Of a DNA stretch of 64,000 nucleotides, positions 28,835 through 37,799 are shown in pieces. How positions within the stretch are numbered: position 1 is the stretch's first letter; each line of letters opens with the position of its first letter. The stretch covers positions 1-64,000 of the forward strand of contig NZ_FNDK01000014.1 in NCBI RefSeq assembly GCF_900099605.1, read 5' to 3'. Position numbers and translations under genes: made by a program. This DNA is from Alteribacillus persepolensis. Lineage in GTDB: Bacteria; Bacillota; Bacilli; Bacillales; Marinococcaceae. The notes below the pieces were generated by a model. The model did no database searches and was not told the origin of the DNA. It was given only the letters and a program-made list of their open reading frames with translations.

Positions 28835-29983
28835 CTACGCTTGAAAAGTCTTGTCCGCACCAACAGACGAATGATGCTTTATATCTTGTTGCTTTGCCTC
28901 TTTTGCAATGTTTCCGAGAATCGCTAATGCAATTAATGACACAAGCAGCGATGAGCCGCCGTAACTCACTAAAGGAAGCGTTATCCCTGTAATCGGCATT
29001 AAACCGCTGACTGCTGCTAAATTAAATATCGTTTGAAACAACAAAAAGAATACAATGCCAAAAGCTAAAAGCCGGCCGAATAACTGCTTGCACTTCAATC
29101 CCGCAACAACTCCGCGATAGGCAATAAGAAAATAACACACCAAAATAAACAGCATCCCAAAGATCCCTAATTCTTCCGCGATAACAGCAAAAATGAAATC
29201 GGTATGCGGTTCTGGTAAAAAGTGCATTTTTTGCACACTTTGTCCTAATCCGGTGCCGGTGACTCCACCGTGGGCCATCGCAATGTATGATTGAATGAGC
29301 TGATGGCCGCTGCCTTGCATTTCATATTCAAACGGATCGCGAAATGCAACAAGCCGCTGCATCCGATAAGGTGCTGTAAACGCAAGCCAGCTGACTGCCA
29401 ACGTAGCCAGGGCACCCAATGTAACTAAATGACGCCAGCGTGCACCAGATAAAAATACAACCGTACCTCCCACTAGTAAAATCGTTGTCGCTGTACCAAG
29501 ATCTGGCTGCAGCATAATTAATGTAAACATAAATACAACGATAATTAAGGGTGGAAGCACTCCTTTAATAAATTGATTAATATATTTTTGTTTTTTAGAA
29601 TAGACGTAGGCTAAATACAAAATCACGGCTATTTTCACAAATTCAGATGGTTGAACGGAAAGCGGTCCAATCGAAATCCACCGTTGGGAACCATTTACAT
29701 TAGTACCAATCAAAACAACGAGAATTAAAGAGAGAATGGATACTGTCACAATCAGTGGGATAAATTTTTGATATAGCCGATAAGGAAAGTGCAGCAGGAT
29801 AAAAAAAACAAACAAGCCAATCGTTATCCAAATAAGCTGCCTTTTTACAAAATAAAAAGGGTCTTCTGCCATGTCGATACCTAGAGGAAAGCTGGCACTA
29901 TATATCATGACAAGCCCAAACATCATTAATGCAAAAACTGCACCAAGCAGCACCCAATCGTACCGCTGTAATATACGGGACAC
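28835..29983 (-). CDS. SEDS-family peptidoglycan glycosyltransferase (FtsW/SpoVE/RodA type)
   Basis: 382 residues, about ten membrane helices. SEDS hallmarks: SASFPLG after helix 1, IGPLSVQPSEFVKIA, LIMLQPDLGTATTI (conserved Asp), the large extracellular loop with GSGHQLIQSYIAMAHGG, FLPEPHTDFIFAVIAEELG, and LPLVSYGGSSL at the end. SEDS proteins polymerise lipid II with a partner PBP. FtsW-like features outweigh RodA-like ones, but without a division-gene context it may be a secondary, perhaps sporulation-linked, copy. GTG start with a weak GGTGG ribosome binding site. Confidence 0.9.
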   Translation of the reverse strand: MSRILQRYDWVLLGAVFALMMFGLVMIYSASFPLGIDMAEDPFYFVKRQLIWITIGLFVFFILLHFPYRLYQKFIPLIVTVSILSLILVVLIGTNVNGSQRWISIGPLSVQPSEFVKIAVILYLAYVYSKKQKYINQFIKGVLPPLIIVVFMFTLIMLQPDLGTATTILLVGGTVVFLSGARWRHLVTLGALATLAVSWLAFTAPYRMQRLVAFRDPFEYEMQGSGHQLIQSYIAMAHGGVTGTGLGQSVQKMHFLPEPHTDFIFAVIAEELGIFGMLFILVCYFLIAYRGVVAGLKCKQLFGRLLAFGIVFFLLFQTIFNLAAVSGLMPITGITLPLVSYGGSSLLVSLIALAILGNIAKEAKQQDIKHHSSVGADKTFQA

Positions 29984-30136
29984 GCAACCACCACCGTTCT
30001 GATTTATAAATAACGCACGTTTTCATATTACATAAGAAGTAAACGTGAAACATTCCCTTTTAAAAGTACTAGAAGGAAAGAAAACCATCAATCCTCCTCA
30101 AGACGGTTTTTCAAAAGGATTCTTTCATGCAGAGAC

Positions 30137-30420
30137 AAAGAAAAGCGCAAACGCCTTGAAAGAGGGGGACGTTCGACTAAGGTGAAGATACTTCTGCAGA
30201 GAACTTCTATAAGGTGCTTCTATAAGGTGCTTCTATAAGGTGCTTCTATAAGGTGCTTCTACTAAGAACGCACACGTCCTGTGTGCAACGTAGAAGTCAC
30301 CACTTCCTGTGGAAGTACGTCCTGTGTCGCGCGTAGAAGTCACCACTTCCTGTGGAAGTACCTCCTGTGACAATGACCAACTGACCCGCGTCGTGTATGC
30401 CTAGCGGCTGGACACTGAAA
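30137..30420 (+). repeat. Dispersed repeat family A, copy 4, with internal tandem repeats
   Basis: Begins AAAGAAAAGCGCAAACGCC. Inside are four tandem 13-bp units AAGGTGCTTCTAT (30211-30262, last unit ending C) and a 43-bp tandem duplication at 30289-30331 and 30332-30361 that carries the small hairpin ACTTCCTGTGGAAGT. It ends near CGGCTGGAC. It fills the gap upstream of the EamA gene. Confidence 0.8.
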
Positions 30421-30487
30421 CTAGACATCAACATGCAGCATTTCGTTCTTTACTGCCTCATCATAAAAGAAAGGACTAAATTACAAT

Positions 30488-31381
30488 ATGACACGTAAAC
30501 AAGCTTATCTTTGCGCAGTTGCAGGCGCAGCATTATGGGGATTAATCGGAATCTTTGTCCAAGTCCTATATAATGCCGGTTTTACCCCGTGGCAAACGGT
30601 GGCCATCCGTATGATTTTTTCTGTTGTGCTCATCGTTGGCTGCTTAGCTTTATGGAAACCATCTCTATTAAAAATACGTTGGAAGGACATTCCTTTTTTT
30701 ATAGGAACAGGAATTATCAGCATCGTGTTTTTTAATTGGTGTTATTTCACGGTGATGGATGAAGCTACGGTCTCACTTGCTGTGGTTCTGCTTTACACGG
30801 GCCCGTTATTTGTGACTATTATATCACGATTTTTGTTTCAAGAATGGCTGACAAAACGTAAAATTCTATCGCTTGTTTTTACCATTACCGGCTGTGCGTT
30901 TGCCGTTGGACTGCTTCCGGCCTTTCAAACAAACGTTTCTTGGTTCATTATTCTTGTTGGTATTGGCTCGGGCTTTTTCTACGCTCTGTACAGCATCTTT
31001 GGTAAATACGTGAGCAGCCGTTATTCTTCTTTGACTATTACAGCTTATTCCTTCATTTGCGCAAGTGTATTAATGATTCCTGCTGGGGGATTGGCATCAG
31101 ACATCGATAAATTACTACATCCAGACGTCATGTTATATGTCCTTGGCCTTGCCTTTATTGCCACCGTTTTAGGATACATACTGTATACGGCCGGATTGGC
31201 ACATATTGAATCAAGCCGAGCGGCTATTTTAACTACTATTGAGCCGGTAGTGGCTATTACTGTAGGTATTACGCTGTTTGGCGACACTCTTAACCCTTGG
31301 CAGATACTTGGTGTTGTACTAGTACTTGCTTCCATTTTTTTAATTGCCGAAAAACCACCCAAACATCAAGAAACATCTTAA
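30488..31381 (+). CDS. EamA/DMT-family transporter
   Basis: 297 residues, ten predicted membrane helices in two EamA repeats (about 5-140 and 150-290). Starts MTRKQAYLCAVAGAALWGLIG, with the second repeat's signature EPVVAITVGITLFGDTLNPWQILGVVLVLAS. Drug/metabolite transporters of this kind export amino acids or other small metabolites; the substrate cannot be read. AAAGGA lies upstream of the ATG. Stand-alone gene. Confidence 0.9.
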   Translation: MTRKQAYLCAVAGAALWGLIGIFVQVLYNAGFTPWQTVAIRMIFSVVLIVGCLALWKPSLLKIRWKDIPFFIGTGIISIVFFNWCYFTVMDEATVSLAVVLLYTGPLFVTIISRFLFQEWLTKRKILSLVFTITGCAFAVGLLPAFQTNVSWFIILVGIGSGFFYALYSIFGKYVSSRYSSLTITAYSFICASVLMIPAGGLASDIDKLLHPDVMLYVLGLAFIATVLGYILYTAGLAHIESSRAAILTTIEPVVAITVGITLFGDTLNPWQILGVVLVLASIFLIAEKPPKHQETS

Positions 31382-31577
31382 CAACAAAGAAGGCATTGAT
31401 GCATATGTGCAGCGCTGTTCGATATAATTCTGCTGTTTTACAGGCTTTGCAGATCTGTGACAAAAGTATTAAGACTGTTTAACGGTTTGAAGGCCCGCGT
31501 TTTTTTAGCCGGAAGGGTGTTTTATAATAAAATCAATAAAAAACGCGCGGCCATGCGCAAAAGGTGTGGTTGGGAGC

Positions 31578-32090
31578 ATGAAAAAGCAAAGCAGGCGGAA
31601 TTGGTATCTGTCCATACTAACATTAGTTGTTTTGATAGGAATAGCTTCATATGTCTTCATTACTCCCATATTCAGTCACGAGTACACACAACTCACAGAA
31701 AGAGTAGAAATTGGTCTAGAGTATACAGATATCTCTTCTAATAAAGAAATGTATGTCCATCCTTACGTGGAAAACCCTAACTCCCATTCTGACCTGACAA
31801 TAACATACGAGGAAGAATCTTTTGACCTGCAAGTGTTAGACGCGAACGGTAATGTGCTAGAAGGTGCTGTTACCAAAGAATATCAGCATCGCGGCCAAAG
31901 TCATTCCGAACAAAAACAAACAACACTAAAACCAGGGCAAAAAGAAAAAAGTGTTTGCTGCTATAAAATAACATTCCCTCAAGAAGCCGATCGTTTACAG
32001 TTAGCTTTTCAAGGAAAGGTACAAGACGAATTTGGTGCCGCTGAAATAAAAGAAACGATTGAAGTTCTTTTACGACACTTATCTATTTAA
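31578..32090 (+). CDS. Membrane-anchored protein with BsuPI-like beta domain
   Basis: 170 residues. A short basic N-terminus and one hydrophobic segment (WYLSILTLVVLIGIASYVFIT) anchor an outside domain of beta strands. The stretch NPNSHSDLTITYEEESFDLQ, then VLDANGNVLE and TTLKPGQKEK, resembles the BsuPI / intracellular proteinase inhibitor fold in pattern, though the family is usually cytosolic. Two adjacent Cys occur at VCCYK. ATG at 31578 is preferred over GTG at 31566, which touches its ribosome binding site. Followed by a terminator. Function unknown. Confidence 0.6.
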   Translation: MKKQSRRNWYLSILTLVVLIGIASYVFITPIFSHEYTQLTERVEIGLEYTDISSNKEMYVHPYVENPNSHSDLTITYEEESFDLQVLDANGNVLEGAVTKEYQHRGQSHSEQKQTTLKPGQKEKSVCCYKITFPQEADRLQLAFQGKVQDEFGAAEIKETIEVLLRHLSI

Positions 32091-32161
32091 TGGCTTGAAG
32101 CAGTAACTGAAGATTTGTACAACGGTGAACAATCAGATGACACTACTCTTTATCCGCAGAT

Positions 32162-32195
32162 GCTATCCTTTTGAAAAGGGAGGGATAGCTTTTTT
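32162..32195 (+). terminator. Terminator after the BsuPI-like gene
   Basis: GCTATCC / GGATAGC stem followed by six T residues. Confidence 0.88.
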
Positions 32196-32343
32196 ACACT
32201 GACAAACAATCTCCTGTACTAAAAACCAAGTTTTTTTAGTTATCACCGTTTTCTTTTTATATGGGCAATTGTATGTTTTTTCTACCTTTTCACGCGATAT
32301 TCCTGCCTTCTTCGTTCTTACAAATCTGTTCACCAGCGCTGCG

Positions 32344-33021
32344 TTAATACAGTGATTCAATTCTCAGTGTTTGTTCTTTTTCACTTACTACTGCATAATA
32401 AACATTTTTTATGTTGGAACAGCCTTTTTGCTGCAGTTCTTCTTTTAACCAATGTTCATCTTTATCAATCAGCTTTAAATTTTTATGCTGGATTCTGCCT
32501 TCTACGATAACTGCGATGGGCATGCCTTGATAACGGGGCGGGATATCAAGGTTTTGGAGCGTTACAGGTGTGACTTCTGGTTTTGGGATGACACTTAATT
32601 TTCCATTTGGTTCCAGCAGCACATATTCGATCTCTGCAATATCGGGGTACCCAGCCGTTCGAATACTTGAAAGTAACTCTGCCAATGAGTAACGACTTCT
32701 TTTTAAATTATGAACACTTAGTTTCCCATGTTTCACAAGAATGGTTGGTTCGCCAATAATAAGCTGGCTGAGCGGCTGAACCAAACTTAAGCGGGCAATG
32801 ACACTATATAGTGCTCCAATAACTACAATACTGATTATTCCATGAACAAAGCCTTGAATTTCCACCACACTTAAACCAACATAGGATAAGAAGAAGATCG
32901 TTAACAGGTCATAGGGTGTCCACTGTGCAAGCAAAGACTTGCCGAGCAGTCTCATCATGAGAAAAATCAACACAAATAACACCGACAATTTACCAACTTC
33001 AACCCACATGAACTCCCCCAT
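32344..33021 (-). CDS. DUF421 membrane protein (YetF/YcaP type)
   Basis: 225 residues. Three N-terminal membrane helices are followed by two cytoplasmic DUF421 alpha/beta repeats with the signature RSRYSLAELLSSIRTAGYPDIAEIEYVLLEPNGKLSV (residues about 110-146). Family members influence germination or membrane properties in some spore formers, but the molecular role is unclear. The first ATG is kept; a second ATG at 33009 lies just after GGGGGAG and may be the true start. No operon partner. Confidence 0.88.
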   Translation of the reverse strand: MGEFMWVEVGKLSVLFVLIFLMMRLLGKSLLAQWTPYDLLTIFFLSYVGLSVVEIQGFVHGIISIVVIGALYSVIARLSLVQPLSQLIIGEPTILVKHGKLSVHNLKRSRYSLAELLSSIRTAGYPDIAEIEYVLLEPNGKLSVIPKPEVTPVTLQNLDIPPRYQGMPIAVIVEGRIQHKNLKLIDKDEHWLKEELQQKGCSNIKNVYYAVVSEKEQTLRIESLY

Positions 33022-33331
33022 TTTCCATCCAATTTATTCATTCGCTGTCATACTTTCTCGTATTGTAAACACTAACTGAAACATTTATTCGATAGCAGAC
33101 GATCCCTTTTCGTCTATGGTTTATATAAGGCGTATCCAGCCGTTGCGGCCGTTTAACGTCCATCTTGCAGCCAAGACGTTTTCAGTTATTTGAAAAAAAT
33201 ATCAGACTGTCGCCATACTTTTACCTTTTACAGAAACTTTGCCCTGAAAGAAGAACCTTCGGCTAATGGGATAGACTTCGCCCGCGAATCGCTGAGTTGC
33301 ACATATACTGCTTATTTAGCTATAAAAAAAC
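33022..33331. other. Spacer between DUF421 gene and aroA
   Basis: No supported gene. A stretch near 33240-33310 has weak similarity to the family B repeat (GAATCGCTGAGTTGC) but is too diverged to call. Confidence 0.4.
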
Positions 33332-33364
33332 CCCTAAAAGTTATTTTGGCTATAACTTTTAGGG
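33325..33364 (-). terminator. aroA terminator
   Basis: 13-bp stem CCCTAAAAGTTAT / ATAACTTTTAGGG with a seven-base loop, followed on the minus strand by GTTTTTTTAT. Confidence 0.93.
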
Positions 33365-33377
33365 TGTGTATTTCATT

Positions 33378-34724
33378 TTATGCAAAACGAACCGAGACAC
33401 CGGTTTTCTCTAGCAATTCGTAAAATGTCGGACATGTTTTGGAAACACAGCCAGGGTCGTCAATTGAAACACCGGGAACTTTGGTGCCAATCAGAGAGAG
33501 CGCCATGGCGACACGATGATCATCATAGGACTGCAGCGTTGTCCCTTTTGGAGTACCCGGATGCACTTTTAAGCCATCTTGAAATTCTTCAACTTGAATA
33601 CCCATTTTAGAAAGCTCGGTACAAATAGCTTTAATGCGATCAGATTCGTGATGGCGAATATGTTCGACATCCGTTATCGTAATGGGACCGTCCGCAAACG
33701 GGGCAATCGCTGCCAACGTTAATGTTTGGTCAGACATTTCTTTCATGCTTATCGTAAAGCCGCCTTGTAATTGCTCCACGCCTTCCACTTCAATATAATC
33801 CTCTCCTCTTATGACACGGCAGCCCATCTTCTCATAAATGTCTGCCATGTAAATATCCGGCTGATTGGTATCCATGGAGAGATTGTTGATACGTATACGG
33901 CCATTCGTAATCGCTGCTAAGGCGAAAAAATAACTGGCTGTCGAAGCATCCGCCTCCAGCGCCATGTTTTTCCCTTTATATTTGGAAACAGGAACGCGCA
34001 TGTCTGTTAAATCATCATTATACACCGTTTCCACCCCGAATTGATTCATCAAATCCAGTGTGATTTTAACGTAAGCGTGCTGCACAATATAATCTGGTAT
34101 ATTAATACGCAGCTCTTCCTTGGCGTAAGGTCCTGCGATAAGCAATCCACTGATAAATTGGCTGGACACTTTACCCGAAATTGTTACTTCACCGCCTGTC
34201 AGCCCGTTGGCATCAATCGTCAGCGGATAGTATCCTTCACTTTGTTCGTAATGGATGTGTGCACCAAGTGACTCTAGTGCTTCCATTAATGGCTGTACGG
34301 GACGCTCACTCATTCGCTTACTCGCTTCTACCTTATATGTACCACCTGCAGCACAAGCAAGCGCACCAGGAAGAAAACGAGCAATCGTTCCTGCTGCACC
34401 GATGTATAAGCCGGCGTTTTTTTCCGGCCACTGGCCGCCTTTTCCTTCCACCTTCACTGTGTCTCCATTTACTTCTATTGGCACGCCTAGTTTGCGGAGT
34501 GCATCAATACACCAATACGAATCATCACTGCGTAAAATACCCGACAATTCAGAAGTACCATCAGCCAGCGCAGCAATGATAAGCGCTCGATTTGTAAAGC
34601 TTTTGCTGCCTGGCACAGTCATTGTCGTCTGAACGGATTGTTCGTGAAGCGGGGTAATATCCACACGATTTACATCTGTTAAAGCGGCCCATGGTGACCG
34701 AGCCTTCAAGTCAGGCTTTCCCAT
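33378..34724 (-). CDS. aroA: 3-phosphoshikimate 1-carboxyvinyltransferase (EPSP synthase), divergent class
   Basis: 448 residues. It joins shikimate-3-phosphate and PEP in the chorismate pathway. Catalytic residues are kept: Lys41 in VPGSKSFTNRAL, SSQF in KVSSQFISGLL, Asp in EMSDQTLTLAA, the ESDR arginine, DDHRVAM and Lys in CVSKTCPTF. The PEP/glyphosate loop is unusual: LYIGAAGTIARFLPG instead of LFLGNAGTAMRPL, so E. coli N94 is Ala110 and P101 is Phe117 while G96 is kept (Gly112). ATG at 34724 has AAAGGAAG upstream. No other aromatic-pathway genes are near; it may be a second or horizontally gained AroA. Confidence 0.93.
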   Translation of the reverse strand: MGKPDLKARSPWAALTDVNRVDITPLHEQSVQTTMTVPGSKSFTNRALIIAALADGTSELSGILRSDDSYWCIDALRKLGVPIEVNGDTVKVEGKGGQWPEKNAGLYIGAAGTIARFLPGALACAAGGTYKVEASKRMSERPVQPLMEALESLGAHIHYEQSEGYYPLTIDANGLTGGEVTISGKVSSQFISGLLIAGPYAKEELRINIPDYIVQHAYVKITLDLMNQFGVETVYNDDLTDMRVPVSKYKGKNMALEADASTASYFFALAAITNGRIRINNLSMDTNQPDIYMADIYEKMGCRVIRGEDYIEVEGVEQLQGGFTISMKEMSDQTLTLAAIAPFADGPITITDVEHIRHHESDRIKAICTELSKMGIQVEEFQDGLKVHPGTPKGTTLQSYDDHRVAMALSLIGTKVPGVSIDDPGCVSKTCPTFYELLEKTGVSVRFA

Positions 34725-34838
34725 CCCAATCTTCCTTTCTTCTGTGACAAGAGATGCTGCGATTTGTTTATTACAGTAATCTATGTATGCTTTTATTACA
34801 TCACCTTGAAAAAGAATAATCAAGTGTGTATGTATAAT

Positions 34839-35131
34839 GAGGCTTGGACAAATCTAAAACAGCTTTCTCAAAAGCCGAACAATAAGGTATGCAAGTATAT
34901 GTTGCATAAACCATCGTCAACATACGGAGACTCCAGCTTCAAACAGCATGCGCCGAACCTTCGCTTGGTAAAAGACTTTTCTGTACCACGTCAGCTGAGG
35001 TCGTTCCCGCAGAACGTGAAATATATTGACGGAGCAACGATAGAATTTACTGTTATAAACAAATAACCCAAACTGATTTTCAATAAATAGTTCGGATTAT
35101 TCTATGGTTCCTATACTGTTGTCCCAGCCTC
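34839..35131. mobile_element. MITE-like element with 13-bp terminal inverted repeats
   Basis: Left end GAGGCTTGGACAA (34839-34851) and right end TTGTCCCAGCCTC (35119-35131) are inverted repeats with one mismatch, 293 bp apart. The GAGGCTGGGACAA end resembles those of some IS1182-like elements of Bacillaceae (from memory). The interior has one 100-codon open frame without a transposase signature, so it is non-autonomous or a remnant. No clear target duplication. Confidence 0.65.
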
Positions 35132-35192
35132 ATAGAAATTACTTTATATCGTAATATTTGAAACAGCATATTTCAAACATCACCTTCTACAT

Positions 35193-35906
35193 TTACACTT
35201 CGAGAAGTTTCTCATTCCAAGTATCTTTGAACACTTCGCTTGGACGTCCGGCCTTTTGTACAGTACCCTTCTCTACCATCACGACACGATCAGCTAATAC
35301 ACGTGCATCTTCCTGGTCATGCGTAACAAATAACGTCGTCGTTCCGGTTTGTTTAATTGTTTCTCGCAATTCTGCCCGGATGCGGTGCTGCAAGTGAGCA
35401 TCCAAGTTACTGAATGGCTCATCTAATAACAATAAAGAAGGGTTTGGAGCTAAAGCTCTTGCCAGCGCAATGCGCTGCTGCTGGCCGCCACTTAATTCAA
35501 ATGGGTACCGTTTTTTGTATTCTTCCATGCCAATTAAAGCAAGCATTTCTTCAAGGCGTTCTTTACGCGCTCTTCTTCTCCAGCGCTTTAATCCAAATGT
35601 AATATTGGCTTCGACCGTCATATGGGGAAACAATGCATAATCTTGAAAAACCATCCCGATTCCGCGCTTTTCTACCGGCAGTACGACATTTCCGTGGTCA
35701 CAAAATACCTTATCACCAACACGAACGGTTCCTTTCACTGGCTCTTCTAATCCAGCCAGCAAACGCAAAATGGTACTTTTTCCGCTTCCGCTCTCTCCTA
35801 GAATAGAAAGGATTTCTCCTTCTTTCATATGAAGGGAAAAATCAGACACGATGTATTCTTTTGTTCCAGGATACGAAAAACTCAAATCGGAAATTGATAC
35901 ATGCAT
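35193..35906 (-). CDS. fbpC: Iron(III) ABC transporter ATP-binding protein
   Basis: 237 residues. Walker A GESGSGKST, Q-loop VFQDYALFPHMTV, signature LSGGQQQRIALARAL, Walker B LLLLDEPFSNLD and the H-loop VTHDQEDA are all present. FbpC-type ATPases usually run to about 350 residues with a C-terminal regulatory domain; this one stops right after the nucleotide-binding domain. It overlaps the fbpB stop as TAATG, so the two are translationally coupled. Confidence 0.92.
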   Translation of the reverse strand: MHVSISDLSFSYPGTKEYIVSDFSLHMKEGEILSILGESGSGKSTILRLLAGLEEPVKGTVRVGDKVFCDHGNVVLPVEKRGIGMVFQDYALFPHMTVEANITFGLKRWRRRARKERLEEMLALIGMEEYKKRYPFELSGGQQQRIALARALAPNPSLLLLDEPFSNLDAHLQHRIRAELRETIKQTGTTTLFVTHDQEDARVLADRVVMVEKGTVQKAGRPSEVFKDTWNEKLLEV

Positions 35907-37537
35907 TAGTTTGGCTCCTTTTCAATGAAAGTATGGAAGAGATACATGGCAATACCGCTGACCATCACGATAAACAAAGACGCTACGGCAGCCTCTTGAA
36001 TCATCTCATCATTGGCATATCGATACGCCATTGTAGAAAGTGTTTCAAAGTTAAAAGGACGTAAGATTAGCGTTAATGGTAATTCTTTTAGTATGTCTAC
36101 AAATACTAAAATAAATCCACTAAAGATCGCAGGCCGGATCAGCTTCACATCGACTTTAAAAAACGTTTCTGTCCAGCCCATACCAAGCGTCCTTGATGCT
36201 TCCGTAAATTTCATGCCTACCTTTTCAAATCCTGATTCTATGGAGTTATATCCAATGGCCATAAAACGTATTACATAAGCAAACAACAACATAACAACGC
36301 TCGTACTTAACACAAGAGAAGACGATGCCCCCAGCATAGTCATTAATTGTTCATCCAAAAAGATAAAAAAGCTAATAACCCCAACCGCAATAACAGCGCC
36401 AGGAATCGAGTAGCCAAGAATTGTTAAACGCGCTGTTACTGCAGGAACAATACCTTTGGCCATGCGAGTATAATTGGCAACGAGAATAGCGATGACAACA
36501 ATGGCTGCAGCACTGACGCTGGCAACAAAGGTCGAATTCCATATATAACTTACAAATTCTTTGGTGAAAATATAATCAAATGTTAGTGCAGCCCAATACA
36601 ACAGCTGAACCACCGGTATCACAAAACCCAGCAAAAAAACAGAACCAGTATATCCGACAACCACTGCCTTTTTCCATCCATACAGCCGTACCGGTTTTAG
36701 CGGTTTCACTTTCGTCGTACTGTAACTGAATTTACGGCGTCCGCGTAAAAACTTTTCCAGCAGTAAAATAAACATGACAATAGCCATTAATATGCCGGCG
36801 AGCTTAATCGCCGCATCAATATCTCCAAAGGAAAACCATGTTTGAAAAATCGCTGTACTAAATGTCTGGATACCAAAGTAACTGACAACACCGTAGTCAT
36901 TTAACACTTCCAGCACAACGAGACTAACACCAGCAACAATGGCAGCCCTTGAGACAGGTAATACCACCCTGAAAAACGTTTGTACTGGACCGCTCCCCAA
37001 CACACGTGCACTCTCAATTAATGAGGTGGCCTGGCTAGCGAAAAACGCTCTTGTAATCGCATATACGTACGGGTATAAAAAAATCGTAAAAATAAACACC
37101 GCTCCCGGTATATGCATAATATCAAAGTATGCTTGCGATAATTCTAACCCGAACGTATTTCGCAGCGTCATCTGAACGACACCAGTGTAGTCCAGGATGC
37201 CGTGATACGTATATGCGCCTATGTAAGGCGGAATTGCTAATGGCAATAATAATGCCCATTTTAACGTTTTACGAAAAGGAAAATCATAGGCCGACACGAG
37301 CCAAGCCAGTGTCGTGCCAACCGCCACCGAAAACAACCCAGTCCATACCGCAATTGAAATCGTGTCTACAAAGTAGTCTTTTAACATAAATTCGCGAATA
37401 TGGTCCCAGTTTTCACTTGCCGGTTGGAACACACGTACTAATAAAAAAAGTGTAGGCAATATAAGTATCGCAACGAGAAAAACAGCCGCCGCTCCCCATC
37501 CCGATGTTGTTGTTGGCCTTATGTGCTTAAACTTCAT
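35906..37537 (-). CDS. fbpB: Iron(III) ABC transporter permease (fused two-domain)
   Basis: 543 residues with about twelve membrane helices in two binding-protein-dependent transport modules. EAA-type loops are at ESARVLGSGPVQTFFRVVLPVSRAAI (first half) and EASRTLGMGWTETFFKVDVKLIRPAI (second half). This doubled layout is typical of FbpB/SfuB iron permeases. Downstream of fbpA, separated by a terminator and a Fur box, and coupled to fbpC. Confidence 0.93.
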   Translation of the reverse strand: MKFKHIRPTTTSGWGAAAVFLVAILILPTLFLLVRVFQPASENWDHIREFMLKDYFVDTISIAVWTGLFSVAVGTTLAWLVSAYDFPFRKTLKWALLLPLAIPPYIGAYTYHGILDYTGVVQMTLRNTFGLELSQAYFDIMHIPGAVFIFTIFLYPYVYAITRAFFASQATSLIESARVLGSGPVQTFFRVVLPVSRAAIVAGVSLVVLEVLNDYGVVSYFGIQTFSTAIFQTWFSFGDIDAAIKLAGILMAIVMFILLLEKFLRGRRKFSYSTTKVKPLKPVRLYGWKKAVVVGYTGSVFLLGFVIPVVQLLYWAALTFDYIFTKEFVSYIWNSTFVASVSAAAIVVIAILVANYTRMAKGIVPAVTARLTILGYSIPGAVIAVGVISFFIFLDEQLMTMLGASSSLVLSTSVVMLLFAYVIRFMAIGYNSIESGFEKVGMKFTEASRTLGMGWTETFFKVDVKLIRPAIFSGFILVFVDILKELPLTLILRPFNFETLSTMAYRYANDEMIQEAAVASLFIVMVSGIAMYLFHTFIEKEPN

Positions 37538-37582
37538 GGGCGATTCCTTCTTCTGCTATATTAGAATGACGTAATATTGCAT

Positions 37583-37597
37583 TGATAATGTTTATCA
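37583..37597. promoter_or_regulatory. Fur box upstream of fbpB
   Basis: TGATAATGTTTATCA matches the Fur 7-1-7 consensus TGATAATNATTATCA at 13 of 14 informative positions. It lies 45 bp before fbpB and after the fbpA terminator, suggesting a second iron-controlled promoter. Confidence 0.75.
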
Positions 37598-37763
37598 TCT
37601 TCAATTATGGCAGATATTTCTGAAAATGTCACGTGAAAATAAGAATCTTTCTCAATGTTTTTTATAGAAACATTTGGTTTTTTTGCCGAATCCTTTTGGC
37701 GGAAGCCGCAGCTCCTCTTATTCTTTTGTCCTTTCACAAGGGTGAACGTTGCTAAAATGCAAA

Positions 37764-37793
37764 AAACTGGACTGCATCACACAGCCCAGTTTT
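37764..37793 (-). terminator. Intercistronic terminator between fbpA and fbpB
   Basis: Minus strand AAAACTGG.. / ..CCAGTTTTTT hairpin within a few bases of the fbpA stop. It would let the binding protein be made in excess over the membrane subunits. Confidence 0.75.
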
Positions 37794-37799
37794 ATCTAA

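Noticed and set aside
30034-30056. Possible second parS (AACGTGAAACA)
   Set aside because: Only one half-site matches; about 11 of 15 positions overall.
30201-30361. Tandem repeats taken as a possible CRISPR array
   Set aside because: Units are directly adjacent without unique spacers and there are no cas genes.
32163-32360. Minus-strand 65-codon frame downstream of DUF421
   Set aside because: Crosses the terminator of the BsuPI-like gene, has no ribosome binding site and low-complexity composition.
34764-35066. 100-codon open frame upstream of aroA
   Set aside because: Lies mostly in the MITE-like element and shows no transposase or other motif.
37628-37643. Possible parS (GTCACGTGAAAA)
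   Set aside because: About 10 of 15 positions; ends do not match.
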